Shown here one piece after another: positions 14,901 through 23,498 of a DNA stretch of 27,586 nucleotides (its first letter is position 1; the number at the start of each line of letters is the position of its first letter). This DNA comes from JAKSUT01 sp045616505 (GTDB lineage Bacteria; Cyanobacteriota; Vampirovibrionia; Gastranaerophilales; Gastranaerophilaceae). Made by a program: the position numbers and the translations under genes. Location: contig JAZLGV010000059.1 in assembly GCA_045616505.1 (NCBI GenBank), forward strand, positions 1-27,586. Reading direction: 5' to 3'. The notes beneath the pieces were generated by a model, which saw only the letters and a list, made by a program, of their open reading frames with translations, made no database searches and was not told where the DNA came from.

Positions 14901-15667
14901 TGACTATGCACAAAAATTTAGAAGAATTAATAAAAATCGTAGAAACATTACGTTCAGAAAATGGCTGCCAATGGGATAGAGAACAAACTCACCAAACACT
15001 TCGACCTAATATGATTGAAGAAGCATACGAAGCAGTTGATGCCATTGACGACAACGATATGAAACATTTGAGAGAAGAACTCGGAGATGTTTTACTTCAA
15101 GTTGTTTTGCATGCTCAAATTGCAAAAGAAGAAAATGCTTTTGACATCGAAGATATCGCAAAAGAACTAAACGAAAAACTTATACACAGACACCCTCATG
15201 TTTTTGGAAACGAAAAAGTTTCTTCAACAGATGAAATTTTAGAAAATTGGGAAAAACTTAAAAAAGAAGAAAAAACTCACAGAAAATCTCAAATGGATGG
15301 TATTTCAAAAGCACAATCAGCATTGATGTCTGCTCAAAAAATTAGCAAAAGAGCCGTAAAAGTTGGCTTTGAATGGCCAGATGAAAAAACTCTTTATGAA
15401 TGTATTTTCTCAGAATTTGATGAATTTAAAGAAGCATGCCAAGAAAAAGATTTAGAACACATGGAAGAAGAAATGGGAGATATTTTCTTCGCAGTTGTAA
15501 ATCTTGCTCGTTGGAACAAAATTGATGCAGAACAAGCTTTATTAAAATCAAACAAAAAATTTATGAAACGTTTTAGAAAAATGGAAGAATTAGCAACAAA
15601 ACCTCTTGAAAACTATTCGTTTGAGGAATTTGACGCTCTTTGGAAAGAAGCAAAACTAAAAGCGTAG
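14900..15667 (+). CDS. mazG: Nucleoside triphosphate pyrophosphohydrolase MazG
   Basis: This is a 255-residue two-domain MazG. The first half has LRSENGCQWDREQTHQTLRP, then EEAYEAVDAID and EELGDVLLQVVLHAQIA, giving the E-x2-E ... E-x2-D metal site. The second half repeats the pattern as VGFEWPDEKTLYE, EFDEFKEA and EEEMGDIFFAVVNLARW. It hydrolyses NTPs to NMP and pyrophosphate, cleaning aberrant nucleotides and tuning stress responses. The frame is open to a TTG at 14888; I prefer the ATG at 14900, which overlaps the fabZ stop as TAATG. It ends the lpxD-lpxC-fabZ-mazG run. No functional tie to lipid A is known. Confidence 0.93.
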   Translation: MTMHKNLEELIKIVETLRSENGCQWDREQTHQTLRPNMIEEAYEAVDAIDDNDMKHLREELGDVLLQVVLHAQIAKEENAFDIEDIAKELNEKLIHRHPHVFGNEKVSSTDEILENWEKLKKEEKTHRKSQMDGISKAQSALMSAQKISKRAVKVGFEWPDEKTLYECIFSEFDEFKEACQEKDLEHMEEEMGDIFFAVVNLARWNKIDAEQALLKSNKKFMKRFRKMEELATKPLENYSFEEFDALWKEAKLKA

Positions 15668-15729
15668 TAGTTGCATGCTACAATTGTAACATTTCATTAA
15701 CATTTCTAGATTTTCACGCTGTATTATTA

Positions 15730-15735
15730 TATAAT
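15730..15735 (+). promoter_or_regulatory. Probable -10 element of the FtsH-like gene
   Basis: TATAAT is perfect and lies 67 bases before the start, in the 135-base gap after mazG. No convincing -35 is seen, so an activator or an alternative sigma factor is possible. The ribosome binding site GAAGGGG (15787-15793) is strong. Confidence 0.5.
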
Positions 15736-15802
15736 CGTATGTACAAGTGTTTATTTTACACTATTTACCAATGAAGTATATTAGACGAAGGGGTGTGTAT
15801 TT

Positions 15803-18586
15803 ATGATTACAAAAGTATCTATCGTGAAAGAGAACAATGCTTACGTACCACAAAAAGTGCAAAAAGCTAAAAATGCTACATTGCCTATTACAATGCAAAA
15901 TCCAACAGTAGCATACTCTGCACTTAACCTCCAAGCTAATTACATGCCACTAGCTAAACCAGCTATTGTTTCATTTGGTTCAGCTTCAAATGATAATGAA
16001 GATAAATTTTTAACCGTTGCAAACTTTGAAAATCATGTTTTCAACGACAATTTAAATCCGCATGCTTTAACAATTAACAAATTGCCAGAAGCAGAAAAAA
16101 TCAAAGGAGAGTATTACAACAATTTTTCTGATGATTTAGCAATTCTTATTGGTTCAGAAAAAGATGTTTTATTAACAACATCAAAACTTGGAGTTGAACC
16201 AAAGATTTTAGCTAACAATTTTTCTGACAGAATAGAAAAAAACAAATATCAAGGAATGGGTATGTTCAATTTTGATACAGACGTTATCTATATTGACGAC
16301 CCTCTAAAAGCTGCTCAATCTTATAATTTGCAAAAAGCAAAAGAAAACATGATAAAAAAAGGATTTATTGACAACAGCAAAAGATTTGATGTAGTTGATA
16401 TATTAGACGAATTAAACCAAGAAGCAACAGATAAAGAAACTAACAAAATAGTATTTATCAACTATTTTGAAGACTTATTACCTGCAGCACAAAAAGATTT
16501 ATCAGAAAAATTATACGATGGAAGAGTAAATCCAAGTGGTATTGGCGTTGACATGGCTCAATACTTAAATTCTCGTTTTCCATCTTTAAATGTCGTAGGT
16601 ATAGTTTCTGGAGAATTATTTGAACAAGATGACCAAAACAAAATGATGATAATGCAAGGAAAAGACCCTGCACTTCCATATCGTGGATTCCCTCGCTTGG
16701 AATTAAAAGGATTAAACACAGCTCAAGCAAAAGAATTCTTCAAGAAAAATGACGGTTATTACAAAGATATCCTTGCAGAACAAATGTATGCTGATTTAAA
16801 AATGGGAGATAAGGCTCTTGCAAATTTAATTGAAAAATCAGCTGTAAAAATGGATGTTGCATTACCAACAGCAGCAGAAATCGCATTAAAAAGATTAACT
16901 TTCGCTAAAGTTAATGAAACAAAAATGAAATCAAACGGTTCAACAATCATTTCTTCAAAAGATGTTGATGAATTTTTTGACAAACACGCACTTATAATGG
17001 AAGAATTCAAACCAGAAACAGGAAGATTTACTTTAGCAGAAAATATCAAAACAAAACTTTCTGATGTTGGTGGTATAAGTTCTATCAAAGACGATATTCA
17101 AGAAGATTTGATTGCTTACTTGAAAAATCCAAACAAATTTATTGAAGAACGTGGTGTAGCACCAAAAGGCGTTTTACTTGAAGGCCCTCCAGGAACAGGT
17201 AAAACATTGTTAGCTCGTGCTATTGCTGGTGAAACTAATACTCCATTTATTTCAGCATCAGGTAGTGAATTTGTTGAAATGTACGTTGGTGTTGGTGCAA
17301 AAAGAGTTAGAGAATTATTTGCAGCCGCTCGTTCTGCAGCAGAAAATTCTCCAAACCATACCGCAATCGTATTTATTGATGAATTTGATGCTCTTGCAAG
17401 AGCAAGAAGTTCAAGCGGTGGCGGCGGAGAAAGAGAAGCAGAACAAACTCTTAACCAATTATTAACTGAAATGGACGGTTTCAACAATAAAGATTCAAAA
17501 ACTAAAGTTGTTGTAATCGCAGCTACTAACAGAAAAGATATGTTAGACAAAGCAGCAATCAGACCAGGAAGATTTGATGATGTATATACAGTTTCAAATC
17601 CAAGAACAACAAAAGACAGAATGGAAATTATGCAAATTCACGCAAAAGGTTTAAAATTTGCATCAGAAGCTGACAAAGAAAAAATCATGGCTGATACAGC
17701 AAAACTTACAGAAGGTATGAGCGGTGCTGAACTTGCAGGTATTATGCAAAGAGCAAAAAGAATTGTTGCAAAACGTGATACAAACAAATTTGTAACATAC
17801 AACGATATTGTTGAAAGCTACTTGCAAACAATAGCTGGTCCTGTTCAAAAGAATGCTGAAGAAAGACCTATCGAAGACATAATTGAAACAGTTAGACACG
17901 AGGGTGGTCACGCTACAGTTATAGATTGTTTAAGCCCTGTTTTAGGTGATAAAGTTTCATTTATCACTCTTGACCAAAGAGGAAACTTCTTAGGTGCAGT
18001 ATTCAGAAAACCATCTGATATGTCACCAAATATTAAATCTGTAATTTTATCAGCAGCAGTTGGTTATGCTGGTGGTTTAGCAGAGCCTGAATACAATGAC
18101 AAAGGACGTTCAGCAGGTGTATCTCAAGACGTATCTCAAGCTACAAGATTATTCAGAAAAGCTATTACAGAATGGGGTCAAGGTGTATTCACTCCACCTA
18201 TCACAATGGTTCCAAACAACCATGAAAATGATGCTCAATCAAATGCTTTCTACGAAACACTTAGAAACGCAAATGAAAAGAACATTATGAAAGACGTTGC
18301 AATGTTCTCTGCAACAGCAAGTGCAATCGCAACTATGGTAAATGAATTCCACAGAGGTTTCTTGGATGAATATGTAGAAAACTTCAAAGCAAATGCTGGT
18401 AAAGGCGGAAACAGTCTTTCTGGTGAAGAGTTCTCAAAACTTCGTCACGCTTGGGTTGTTAAAAACGGCAAAGAAGCAGCTGAAAAGAAAATGATTGCAA
18501 AAATCAACAAAATGTTAGATAACGTAATGAATAAAAACACTAACATTTTTGAAAGATTAGCTAAAAAAGTAACTCAAACAATTTAG
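15803..18586 (+). CDS. FtsH-like AAA+ zinc metalloprotease without membrane anchor, long novel N-terminus
   Basis: This 927-residue protein has a complete FtsH-type core. It contains Walker A GPPGTGKT (461-468), Walker B IVFIDEFDA (522-530), the second region of homology ATNRKDMLDKAAIRPGRFD, the zinc site HEGGH (699-703, HExxH) and the third ligand Asp D776 in SQDVSQAT. Proteolysis driven by ATP is therefore expected. E. coli FtsH has two N-terminal membrane helices; none is visible here. Instead there are about 420 extra residues: an Asn/Gln-rich leader ending VSFGS (57-60), then a region (about 90-400) with a Walker-B-like strand IVFINYFEDL (216-225) and a sensor-1-like strand VVGIVSGELF (from 264) but no P-loop. 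It looks like a degenerate AAA domain. The gene is monocistronic, between a TATAAT box and a strong terminator. Substrates are unknown. Confidence 0.85.
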   Translation: MITKVSIVKENNAYVPQKVQKAKNATLPITMQNPTVAYSALNLQANYMPLAKPAIVSFGSASNDNEDKFLTVANFENHVFNDNLNPHALTINKLPEAEKIKGEYYNNFSDDLAILIGSEKDVLLTTSKLGVEPKILANNFSDRIEKNKYQGMGMFNFDTDVIYIDDPLKAAQSYNLQKAKENMIKKGFIDNSKRFDVVDILDELNQEATDKETNKIVFINYFEDLLPAAQKDLSEKLYDGRVNPSGIGVDMAQYLNSRFPSLNVVGIVSGELFEQDDQNKMMIMQGKDPALPYRGFPRLELKGLNTAQAKEFFKKNDGYYKDILAEQMYADLKMGDKALANLIEKSAVKMDVALPTAAEIALKRLTFAKVNETKMKSNGSTIISSKDVDEFFDKHALIMEEFKPETGRFTLAENIKTKLSDVGGISSIKDDIQEDLIAYLKNPNKFIEERGVAPKGVLLEGPPGTGKTLLARAIAGETNTPFISASGSEFVEMYVGVGAKRVRELFAAARSAAENSPNHTAIVFIDEFDALARARSSSGGGGEREAEQTLNQLLTEMDGFNNKDSKTKVVVIAATNRKDMLDKAAIRPGRFDDVYTVSNPRTTKDRMEIMQIHAKGLKFASEADKEKIMADTAKLTEGMSGAELAGIMQRAKRIVAKRDTNKFVTYNDIVESYLQTIAGPVQKNAEERPIEDIIETVRHEGGHATVIDCLSPVLGDKVSFITLDQRGNFLGAVFRKPSDMSPNIKSVILSAAVGYAGGLAEPEYNDKGRSAGVSQDVSQATRLFRKAITEWGQGVFTPPITMVPNNHENDAQSNAFYETLRNANEKNIMKDVAMFSATASAIATMVNEFHRGFLDEYVENFKANAGKGGNSLSGEEFSKLRHAWVVKNGKEAAEKKMIAKINKMLDNVMNKNTNIFERLAKKVTQTI

Positions 18587-18604
18587 TTAAATTATTAAAA
18601 TAAT

Positions 18605-18636
18605 AAAAAGTCGGATTAAAAATAATCCGACTTTTT
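18605..18636. terminator. Bidirectional terminator between the FtsH-like gene and dciA
   Basis: AAAAAGTCGGATTA (18605-18618) and TAATCCGACTTTTT (18623-18636) form a 14-bp perfect stem with an AAAA loop. A/T runs on both sides serve both converging genes. Confidence 0.9.
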
Positions 18637-18651
18637 ATTTTACAAAATTTT

Positions 18652-18987
18652 TTATAATTCTTCCCATTTTTTTATATCAAATCTCATATCTTTAATATTC
18701 ATATTTAGAGAAGATAAATAAGGTTTAAATTTTTGCATAATTTGAAATTTTCTAAGAGTAAGTTCTTGAGCCACAACAGAATTTTCACAAGCAATAACCA
18801 TAACTCCACCACCCATCATTGAATAAGGTTTAGATTTATTTTTAAATTTTGCATCAACAACTTTTTCCCAAAAATTATACAAAGTTTTTCTTTTTATTGC
18901 TTTTTTCATCTCGTCAGAAGACAAAAAAGTGTCAATAATTGATTCTGTATCCTCAAATGAAGTATATAAAATCTTTTTGCCCAACAC
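18652..18987 (-). CDS. DUF721/DciA-family protein
   Basis: This protein of 111 residues matches the DUF721 pattern: a helix with LYNFWEKVVDAKFKNKSKPY, a strand GGVMVIACENSVVAQELTL and a final KFKPYLSSL...IKDMRFDIK segment. DciA proteins load or operate the replicative helicase DnaB in bacteria lacking DnaC, which gives the most likely role; short family members are less well studied. The likely start is GTG at 18985-18987, directly after AGAGGTTA. The TTG just downstream (18982-18984) has better spacing to AGAGG and is an alternative. The gene is alone on its strand, divergent from nrnA. Confidence 0.78.
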   Translation of the reverse strand: MLGKKILYTSFEDTESIIDTFLSSDEMKKAIKRKTLYNFWEKVVDAKFKNKSKPYSMMGGGVMVIACENSVVAQELTLRKFQIMQKFKPYLSSLNMNIKDMRFDIKKWEEL

Positions 18988-19010
18988 TAACCTCTTTAAT
19001 ATATTTTTTA

Positions 19011-19019
19011 TGGTATAAT
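19011..19019 (+). promoter_or_regulatory. Extended -10 promoter of nrnA-yihY
   Basis: TGGTATAAT is a perfect extended -10 element (TGn plus TATAAT), 39 bases before the nrnA start. No clear -35 is needed for this type. Confidence 0.6.
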
Positions 19020-19058
19020 AACGTGCATAAATAAATTATAACATTAAGATTTTAAAAC

Positions 19059-20024
19059 ATGGAAAACTATAAAAATTTTGAAAATTTAATAAAAAACTCA
19101 AAAAATATATTAATAATATCTCACATAAATCCTGATGGAGATACTTTAGGTTGTATGTGTGGGCTTTTTTCAAGTATTTACAAAAAATATAAGAAAAAAG
19201 CTGAAATGCTTATCATTTCACCTATTCCAAAAATCTATGAATTTTTGCCACACATAAAAACCGTAAAAAATGTTTCAGATATCGATAAATCACGAGAATA
19301 TGATTTAGTTATAACGGTTGATGTTGCAGCACTAGATAGAATTGTAGATGCACAAATATTATTCAACAAAGCTAAACACACAATAAATATTGACCACCAC
19401 AAAACCAATGACAATTTCGGAGAAGTGGCTATTGTAAAGCCTGAAGCAAGCTCTGCTTCTGAAGTTTTATTTGATATTTTAAAAGAATTAAATTGGGAAA
19501 TTGATTCAGAAATTGCAACTTCATTATACGTTGGAATTTTAACAGACACAGGCGGATTTAAATTTGAAAACACAACTTCAAAAGTTTTAAATGCTTGTGG
19601 AGAACTTATTGATAAAGGTGTTAATCCAAACGATTTATACAAAAAATGTTACGAATCAAAATCAAAAGAAATTATACTTTTTCAAAGTCATTGTATTAAT
19701 AACGCAAAATTTGAAAATAATGATAAAATTGCGTATTCAATCATTTATAATAAAGATTTGGAAAAATATAATGTAAAAAATGATGCAACAGACGGAATTG
19801 CAGAAACTTTACGTTCTATGTTTACAACAGAAGTTTCTTTTGTAGCAAAAGAAATTGACTCAAAAAGTTGCAAAGTTTCAATGAGAAGCAAAAAAATTGA
19901 TGTTGCAAAAATTTGTTCAATATTTGGTGGCGGAGGACATAAATTTGCAGCTGGATGTACTGCAAAATATTCCGTTACAGAAACAGCAAAAAAACTTATT
20001 GCAGAAATAAATAAGGAACTTTAA
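19059..20024 (+). CDS. nrnA: DHH-family oligoribonuclease / pAp phosphatase (NrnA-like)
   Basis: The 321 residues are typical for NrnA. Motifs are ISHINPDGDTLG (H22, D26, D28), the TVDVAALDRI aspartate motif, NIDHHKTND (D112, H113, H114), GILTDTGGFKFENTT and the DHHA1 glycine loop FGGGGHKFAAGC (H294). The enzyme degrades short RNA oligomers, including pGpG, and dephosphorylates pAp with Mn2+. It could therefore finish turnover of c-di-GMP, relevant to the GGDEF protein 1 kb downstream, though that link is inference. No clear Shine-Dalgarno is seen. Its stop overlaps the next start (TAATG). Confidence 0.93.
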   Translation: MENYKNFENLIKNSKNILIISHINPDGDTLGCMCGLFSSIYKKYKKKAEMLIISPIPKIYEFLPHIKTVKNVSDIDKSREYDLVITVDVAALDRIVDAQILFNKAKHTINIDHHKTNDNFGEVAIVKPEASSASEVLFDILKELNWEIDSEIATSLYVGILTDTGGFKFENTTSKVLNACGELIDKGVNPNDLYKKCYESKSKEIILFQSHCINNAKFENNDKIAYSIIYNKDLEKYNVKNDATDGIAETLRSMFTTEVSFVAKEIDSKSCKVSMRSKKIDVAKICSIFGGGGHKFAAGCTAKYSVTETAKKLIAEINKEL

Positions 20025-20872
20025 TGAATAAAATTGTAAAAGCAATTAAATATGTTATAACCGAAATTATCGAAAATGATTTTTTTGGAATGGCAGCAGA
20101 AATGGGCTTTTGGTTAATGCTTGGAATATTTCCAGCTATGTTATTTATAATGGCCGTTTTTGGCTGGATGGGAAACAGAGATTTTATTAATCCTATCCTT
20201 ATTGGACTTTCAAATGTTATTCCAGCAGAATCAATGAAACTTATTCACACTGTTTTGAACGAAGTTATGATTTTTCAAAACGGCGGACTAATGGTAATAA
20301 TTGGTTTTTGCATAACTTTATTCTTAACTCAAAATGCTGTAGCATGTATTTTAAAAGGACTTAATAGAGCTTACAAAGTTGAAGAAACACGTTCTTTTAT
20401 ATACACAAGAATTTTATCTACAATCATGGTTTTCGTAAACACTTTTATTTTATTTTTAAGTGTAAACTCCATTGTATTTGGTAAAACTATTATAAGTTTT
20501 CTTGTAACATACATGGGTATGTCACATTTAACATCTCAAATATTTTTGATAACTCGTTGGCCAGTAACATTTTTGGCACTATACATAATGGCTCTAATTA
20601 ATTTTTACATTCTTCCGGATTTCAAAGGAGAAGAAAAATTAAAAAGAAAATGCACATTTGCAGGAACATTCTTTTTCTGCGTATTTTGGTTAGTTGGTTC
20701 ATGGGGTTTTTCAATTTACGTAAACAACTTACACACATATAACAGGGTTTATGGTGCAATTGGAGCATTTGCAATGCTTATGGTATGGATGTACTATACT
20801 TCCGTATTGCTACTAATCGGCGGCGAAATAAATGCTCAATTATATGACAAACTTGATAATTCAGAAAAATAA
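20024..20872 (+). CDS. YihY/BrkB-family inner membrane protein
   Basis: This 282-residue polytopic membrane protein has about six hydrophobic segments, including MLGIFPAMLFIMAVFGWMG, LMVIIGFCITLFL, ILSTIMVFVNTFILFLSVNS, WPVTFLALYIMALINFYILP and TFFFCVFWLVGSWGFSIYV. The family signatures AAEMGFWLMLGIFPA near the N-terminus and YGAIGAFAMLMVWMYYTSVL near the C-terminus are present, followed by the acidic GGEINAQLYD end. The family was once misnamed RNase BN; its true function is uncertain. The start overlaps the nrnA stop by one base, so the two genes form an operon. Confidence 0.9.
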   Translation: MNKIVKAIKYVITEIIENDFFGMAAEMGFWLMLGIFPAMLFIMAVFGWMGNRDFINPILIGLSNVIPAESMKLIHTVLNEVMIFQNGGLMVIIGFCITLFLTQNAVACILKGLNRAYKVEETRSFIYTRILSTIMVFVNTFILFLSVNSIVFGKTIISFLVTYMGMSHLTSQIFLITRWPVTFLALYIMALINFYILPDFKGEEKLKRKCTFAGTFFFCVFWLVGSWGFSIYVNNLHTYNRVYGAIGAFAMLMVWMYYTSVLLLIGGEINAQLYDKLDNSEK

Positions 20873-20885
20873 AATATTAAAACTA

Positions 20886-20913
20886 TTGTTTTTTTACATA
20901 ATTCTGATAAAAT
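20886..20913 (+). promoter_or_regulatory. Promoter of the GGDEF-like gene
   Basis: TTGTTT (20886-20891) and TAAAAT (20908-20913) are 16 bases apart, and TGA directly before the -10 makes an extended element. AAGGAG (20924-20929) gives a strong ribosome binding site 6 bases before the ATG. Confidence 0.55.
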
Positions 20914-20935
20914 AAAAAGTATCAAGGAGAAGTAT

Positions 20936-21808
20936 ATGAAAAATATTGTAATTTATTCAACACAAAAACAATCTGACTTAGTTCCAGTTTTATCAAACAT
21001 TGATGAAACAAACATAAGAATTGAACCAGCAGAAGAAATCAAAGAATTTTCTTTATTAAAACCATCTTTAATAATTATTGAAGAAGGTGTTGATGTAAAA
21101 GATATTATAATGACAACTAAATTCCCTTGTCCATTATTATTCGTTGGTAGCACACCTGAAGGTGCAACTGTAAGAGCTTTAAGTTATGATATCATAAAAA
21201 CTCCTGTTGATAGCAAAGAACTTGAAGTAAGAGTAACAGCATTATTAAAAACAATGGATTTAAGAGAAACATTAGCAGTTGCTACAACTACTGATAAATT
21301 AACAGGTTTACACAACAGAAATTATCTTCAAGAACGTCTTGAAGCTGAAATTTCTCGTGCAAAAAGATACAAAACAAGTCTTTCTTGCTTGTTGTTTGAT
21401 ATAGACTTCTTCAAAGTTGTAAACGATATGTACGGTTATGAATGGGGCGACATTCTTCTTCGTTCATTAGCTGACAAACTTAAATCTCTTGTAAGAAAAG
21501 AAGATATTTTAACAAGATATGGTGACGAAGAATTTTTACTTGTTCTTCCTAACACTCCTGAAGAAAATGCTTTCTTGTTCGCAGAAAGATTTAGAAGAGA
21601 AATTGAAAGAATGGAATTTATTCCTGCAGGGGAAGAAGAAAGACATCCAATCACTATTTCTGGCGGAATTTCAACATATCCTTGTTTAGAAAATGTTGAA
21701 GAAGACGCAAATACAGTTATCAGATACGCAGAACACGCATTATATAATGCTAAAAAACGTGGTAAAAATAAAATTATTCAATTCTCACAAATAAATCTTG
21801 AGTATTAA
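20936..21808 (+). CDS. Pseudo-receiver plus GGDEF-family protein with GDEEF signature
   Basis: This 290-residue protein has two parts. Residues 1-110 look like a receiver domain (alternating strands, LIIIEEGVD, then DIIKTPVDSKEL), but Glu stands where the phosphorylated Asp is expected. Residues 122-285 are a GGDEF domain: TTDKLTGLHNRNYLQERLE, LLFDIDFFK (metal Asp D155), then the signature RYGDEEFLLVLP (GDEEF at 196-200) and GISTYP. The usual GG(D/E)EF has become GDEEF, and the usual His of YGH is Tyr168. The inhibitory I-site RxxD is intact (RKED, 187-190), exactly five residues before the signature. It may be a c-di-GMP receptor, a weak cyclase or an enzyme with altered specificity. A strong terminator follows. 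Confidence 0.85.
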   Translation: MKNIVIYSTQKQSDLVPVLSNIDETNIRIEPAEEIKEFSLLKPSLIIIEEGVDVKDIIMTTKFPCPLLFVGSTPEGATVRALSYDIIKTPVDSKELEVRVTALLKTMDLRETLAVATTTDKLTGLHNRNYLQERLEAEISRAKRYKTSLSCLLFDIDFFKVVNDMYGYEWGDILLRSLADKLKSLVRKEDILTRYGDEEFLLVLPNTPEENAFLFAERFRREIERMEFIPAGEEERHPITISGGISTYPCLENVEEDANTVIRYAEHALYNAKKRGKNKIIQFSQINLEY

Positions 21809-21825
21809 TAAAATTCCAAAATAAC

Positions 21826-21860
21826 AAAAAGACACAGATTTTAAAATCTGTGTCTTTTTT
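21826..21860 (+). terminator. Rho-independent terminator after the GGDEF-like gene
   Basis: GACACAGATTTT (21831-21842) and AAAATCTGTGTC (21843-21854) form a 12-bp perfect inverted repeat flanked by AAAAA and TTTTTT. It separates this gene from the kinase operon, so the two are transcribed independently. Confidence 0.9.
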
Positions 21861-21880
21861 ATTTCAAAATTGTTATAAAC

Positions 21881-21909
21881 TTGTCATCATTTAAAAAATA
21901 AGTTAATCT
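21881..21909 (+). promoter_or_regulatory. Promoter of the histidine kinase operon
   Basis: TTGTCA (21881-21886) and TAATCT (21904-21909) are 17 bases apart. GGGGAG (21930-21935) lies just before the ATG at 21939. Confidence 0.5.
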
Positions 21910-21938
21910 ATTAATACAAATGTGATTATGGGGAGTAT

Positions 21939-23498
21939 ATGAAAACTGAAAAAATCATAATAGTTGATGATGAAAGCATGGTAACATCTAGTTTAAGCAC
22001 TCTATTAAAAATAGAAGGCTTTAAAGATGTACAAGCATTTAATTCCCCAATTGAAGCACTTGAATACATTAAAAACAACGAACCAAGCCTTATTTTATCA
22101 GATTTTATGATGCCAGAACAAAATGGTGTTGAATTTCTTTCAGAAGCCAAAAAACTTTATCCAGAAGTTAGTATGATTTTGCTAACAGGATATGCAGATA
22201 AAGAAAATGCAATTCGTGCTATCAATGAAGTTGGTTTATACAAATATATTGAAAAACCATTTGATAACGATGATTTGGTTATGAATATAAAAAATGGTAT
22301 TGAAAGAAGCCACCTACTTTCAGCGTTAAGAGAAAAAATCGACGAACTTGAAGTTGCAAACAAAAAACTTGAAAATTATTCACAAAATCTTGAAGAATTA
22401 GTAAAAGAAAAAACTGCTGATTTACAAGAAACAAATTCAAAACTTGCAGGAATAATTGATTATTGTGCAGATGGTATTATTATCATTGACGAAAAAGGTT
22501 ATATAAAACAAGCAAATCCTACTTGCGAAAATATGGTTGGCTTATCTGAAGATAATCTTAAAAAAATGAATTTCTTAAATATCATTTATACAAAAGAAAA
22601 AACAAATTTCAAACAATCTCTTTCGGAAAATCCTGTTACATTCTTGAGAGATTGCTTTGTTTTAAATTCACTAAGAAACAAAAAAATTCCTGTTGATATA
22701 AGTTTTGCACTTATTGAAACAGAAAACCCAACTGATACTAAACATTTTGTTGGAGTAATAAGAGATATTAGAGCTCAAAAAGAAATGGAAAGATTGCGTG
22801 ATGATTTTATTGCAACTCTTACACATGATATGAGAACTCCACTTCTTGCTTCAATTCAAACTTTGTCATTCTTTATTGATGGTACATTAGGGGATTTAAC
22901 CGAAAAACAAAATGTTTTACTTTCTACAATGAAAATCAGTAACGAAAATCTTTTAGGACTTGTAAATGGTTTATTGGAAGTTTATAAATACGAATCAGGC
23001 AAACTAAACCTATGCAAAACAAAATTCTGCCTAAAAGATTTGATACAACAAGTTTATGATGAATTAAAAGTTCTTGCTGAAAACAAAAAAATTACATTTA
23101 ATTTTAACTATAACGCTGATGATGATTTAAGAATTTTAGCAGACAGAGGAGAACTTCGCAGAGTTATTATGAATTTATGCGGAAACGCAATCAATTATAC
23201 AAACTCTGAAGGCGAAGTTAACATTGAACTAAACAAAGAAGAAAACGATATTATTTTCTCAGTAGCAGATAATGGAAATGGTATTCCAGAAGAAGATATA
23301 CCTAACTTATTTAAAAGATTTTCACAAGGAACAAACAAAAAACGCTCAACTGGAACTGGTTTAGGATTATATCTTTCTCGACAAATTATTGAAGCACATG
23401 ACGGAAAAATTTGGTTAGAAAGCAAATTAAATAAAGGAAGCCAATTCTCATTTTTATTAACAGACGCAGTCGTAACAGAAGAAAAGGTGACAAAATGA
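21939..23498 (+). CDS. REC-PAS-histidine kinase (cytosolic hybrid sensor kinase)
   Basis: This 519-residue protein has four parts. Residues 1-125 are a receiver domain (VDDES, phosphoacceptor D55 in LSDFMMP, LLTGYAD, IEKPF). Residues 130-165 form a charged coiled coil. About 165-275 are a PAS domain (IIDYCADGIIIIDEKGYIKQ). About 285-355 are HisKA with H296 in THDMRTPLLAS, and about 400-510 are HATPase_c (N box NLCGNAINYT, G1 DNGNGIPEED, F box LFKRFSQG, G2 STGTGLGLYLS). All key residues are present. No membrane helix is seen, so input comes from the receiver or a PAS ligand. It overlaps the next response regulator by ATGA, indicating a co-translated kinase-regulator pair. Confidence 0.94.
   Translation: MKTEKIIIVDDESMVTSSLSTLLKIEGFKDVQAFNSPIEALEYIKNNEPSLILSDFMMPEQNGVEFLSEAKKLYPEVSMILLTGYADKENAIRAINEVGLYKYIEKPFDNDDLVMNIKNGIERSHLLSALREKIDELEVANKKLENYSQNLEELVKEKTADLQETNSKLAGIIDYCADGIIIIDEKGYIKQANPTCENMVGLSEDNLKKMNFLNIIYTKEKTNFKQSLSENPVTFLRDCFVLNSLRNKKIPVDISFALIETENPTDTKHFVGVIRDIRAQKEMERLRDDFIATLTHDMRTPLLASIQTLSFFIDGTLGDLTEKQNVLLSTMKISNENLLGLVNGLLEVYKYESGKLNLCKTKFCLKDLIQQVYDELKVLAENKKITFNFNYNADDDLRILADRGELRRVIMNLCGNAINYTNSEGEVNIELNKEENDIIFSVADNGNGIPEEDIPNLFKRFSQGTNKKRSTGTGLGLYLSRQIIEAHDGKIWLESKLNKGSQFSFLLTDAVVTEEKVTK

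Noticed and set aside
15803..18586. Firm naming as ftsH
   Set aside because: The core matches, but there are no membrane helices and half the protein is new; it is more likely a paralog than the housekeeping FtsH.
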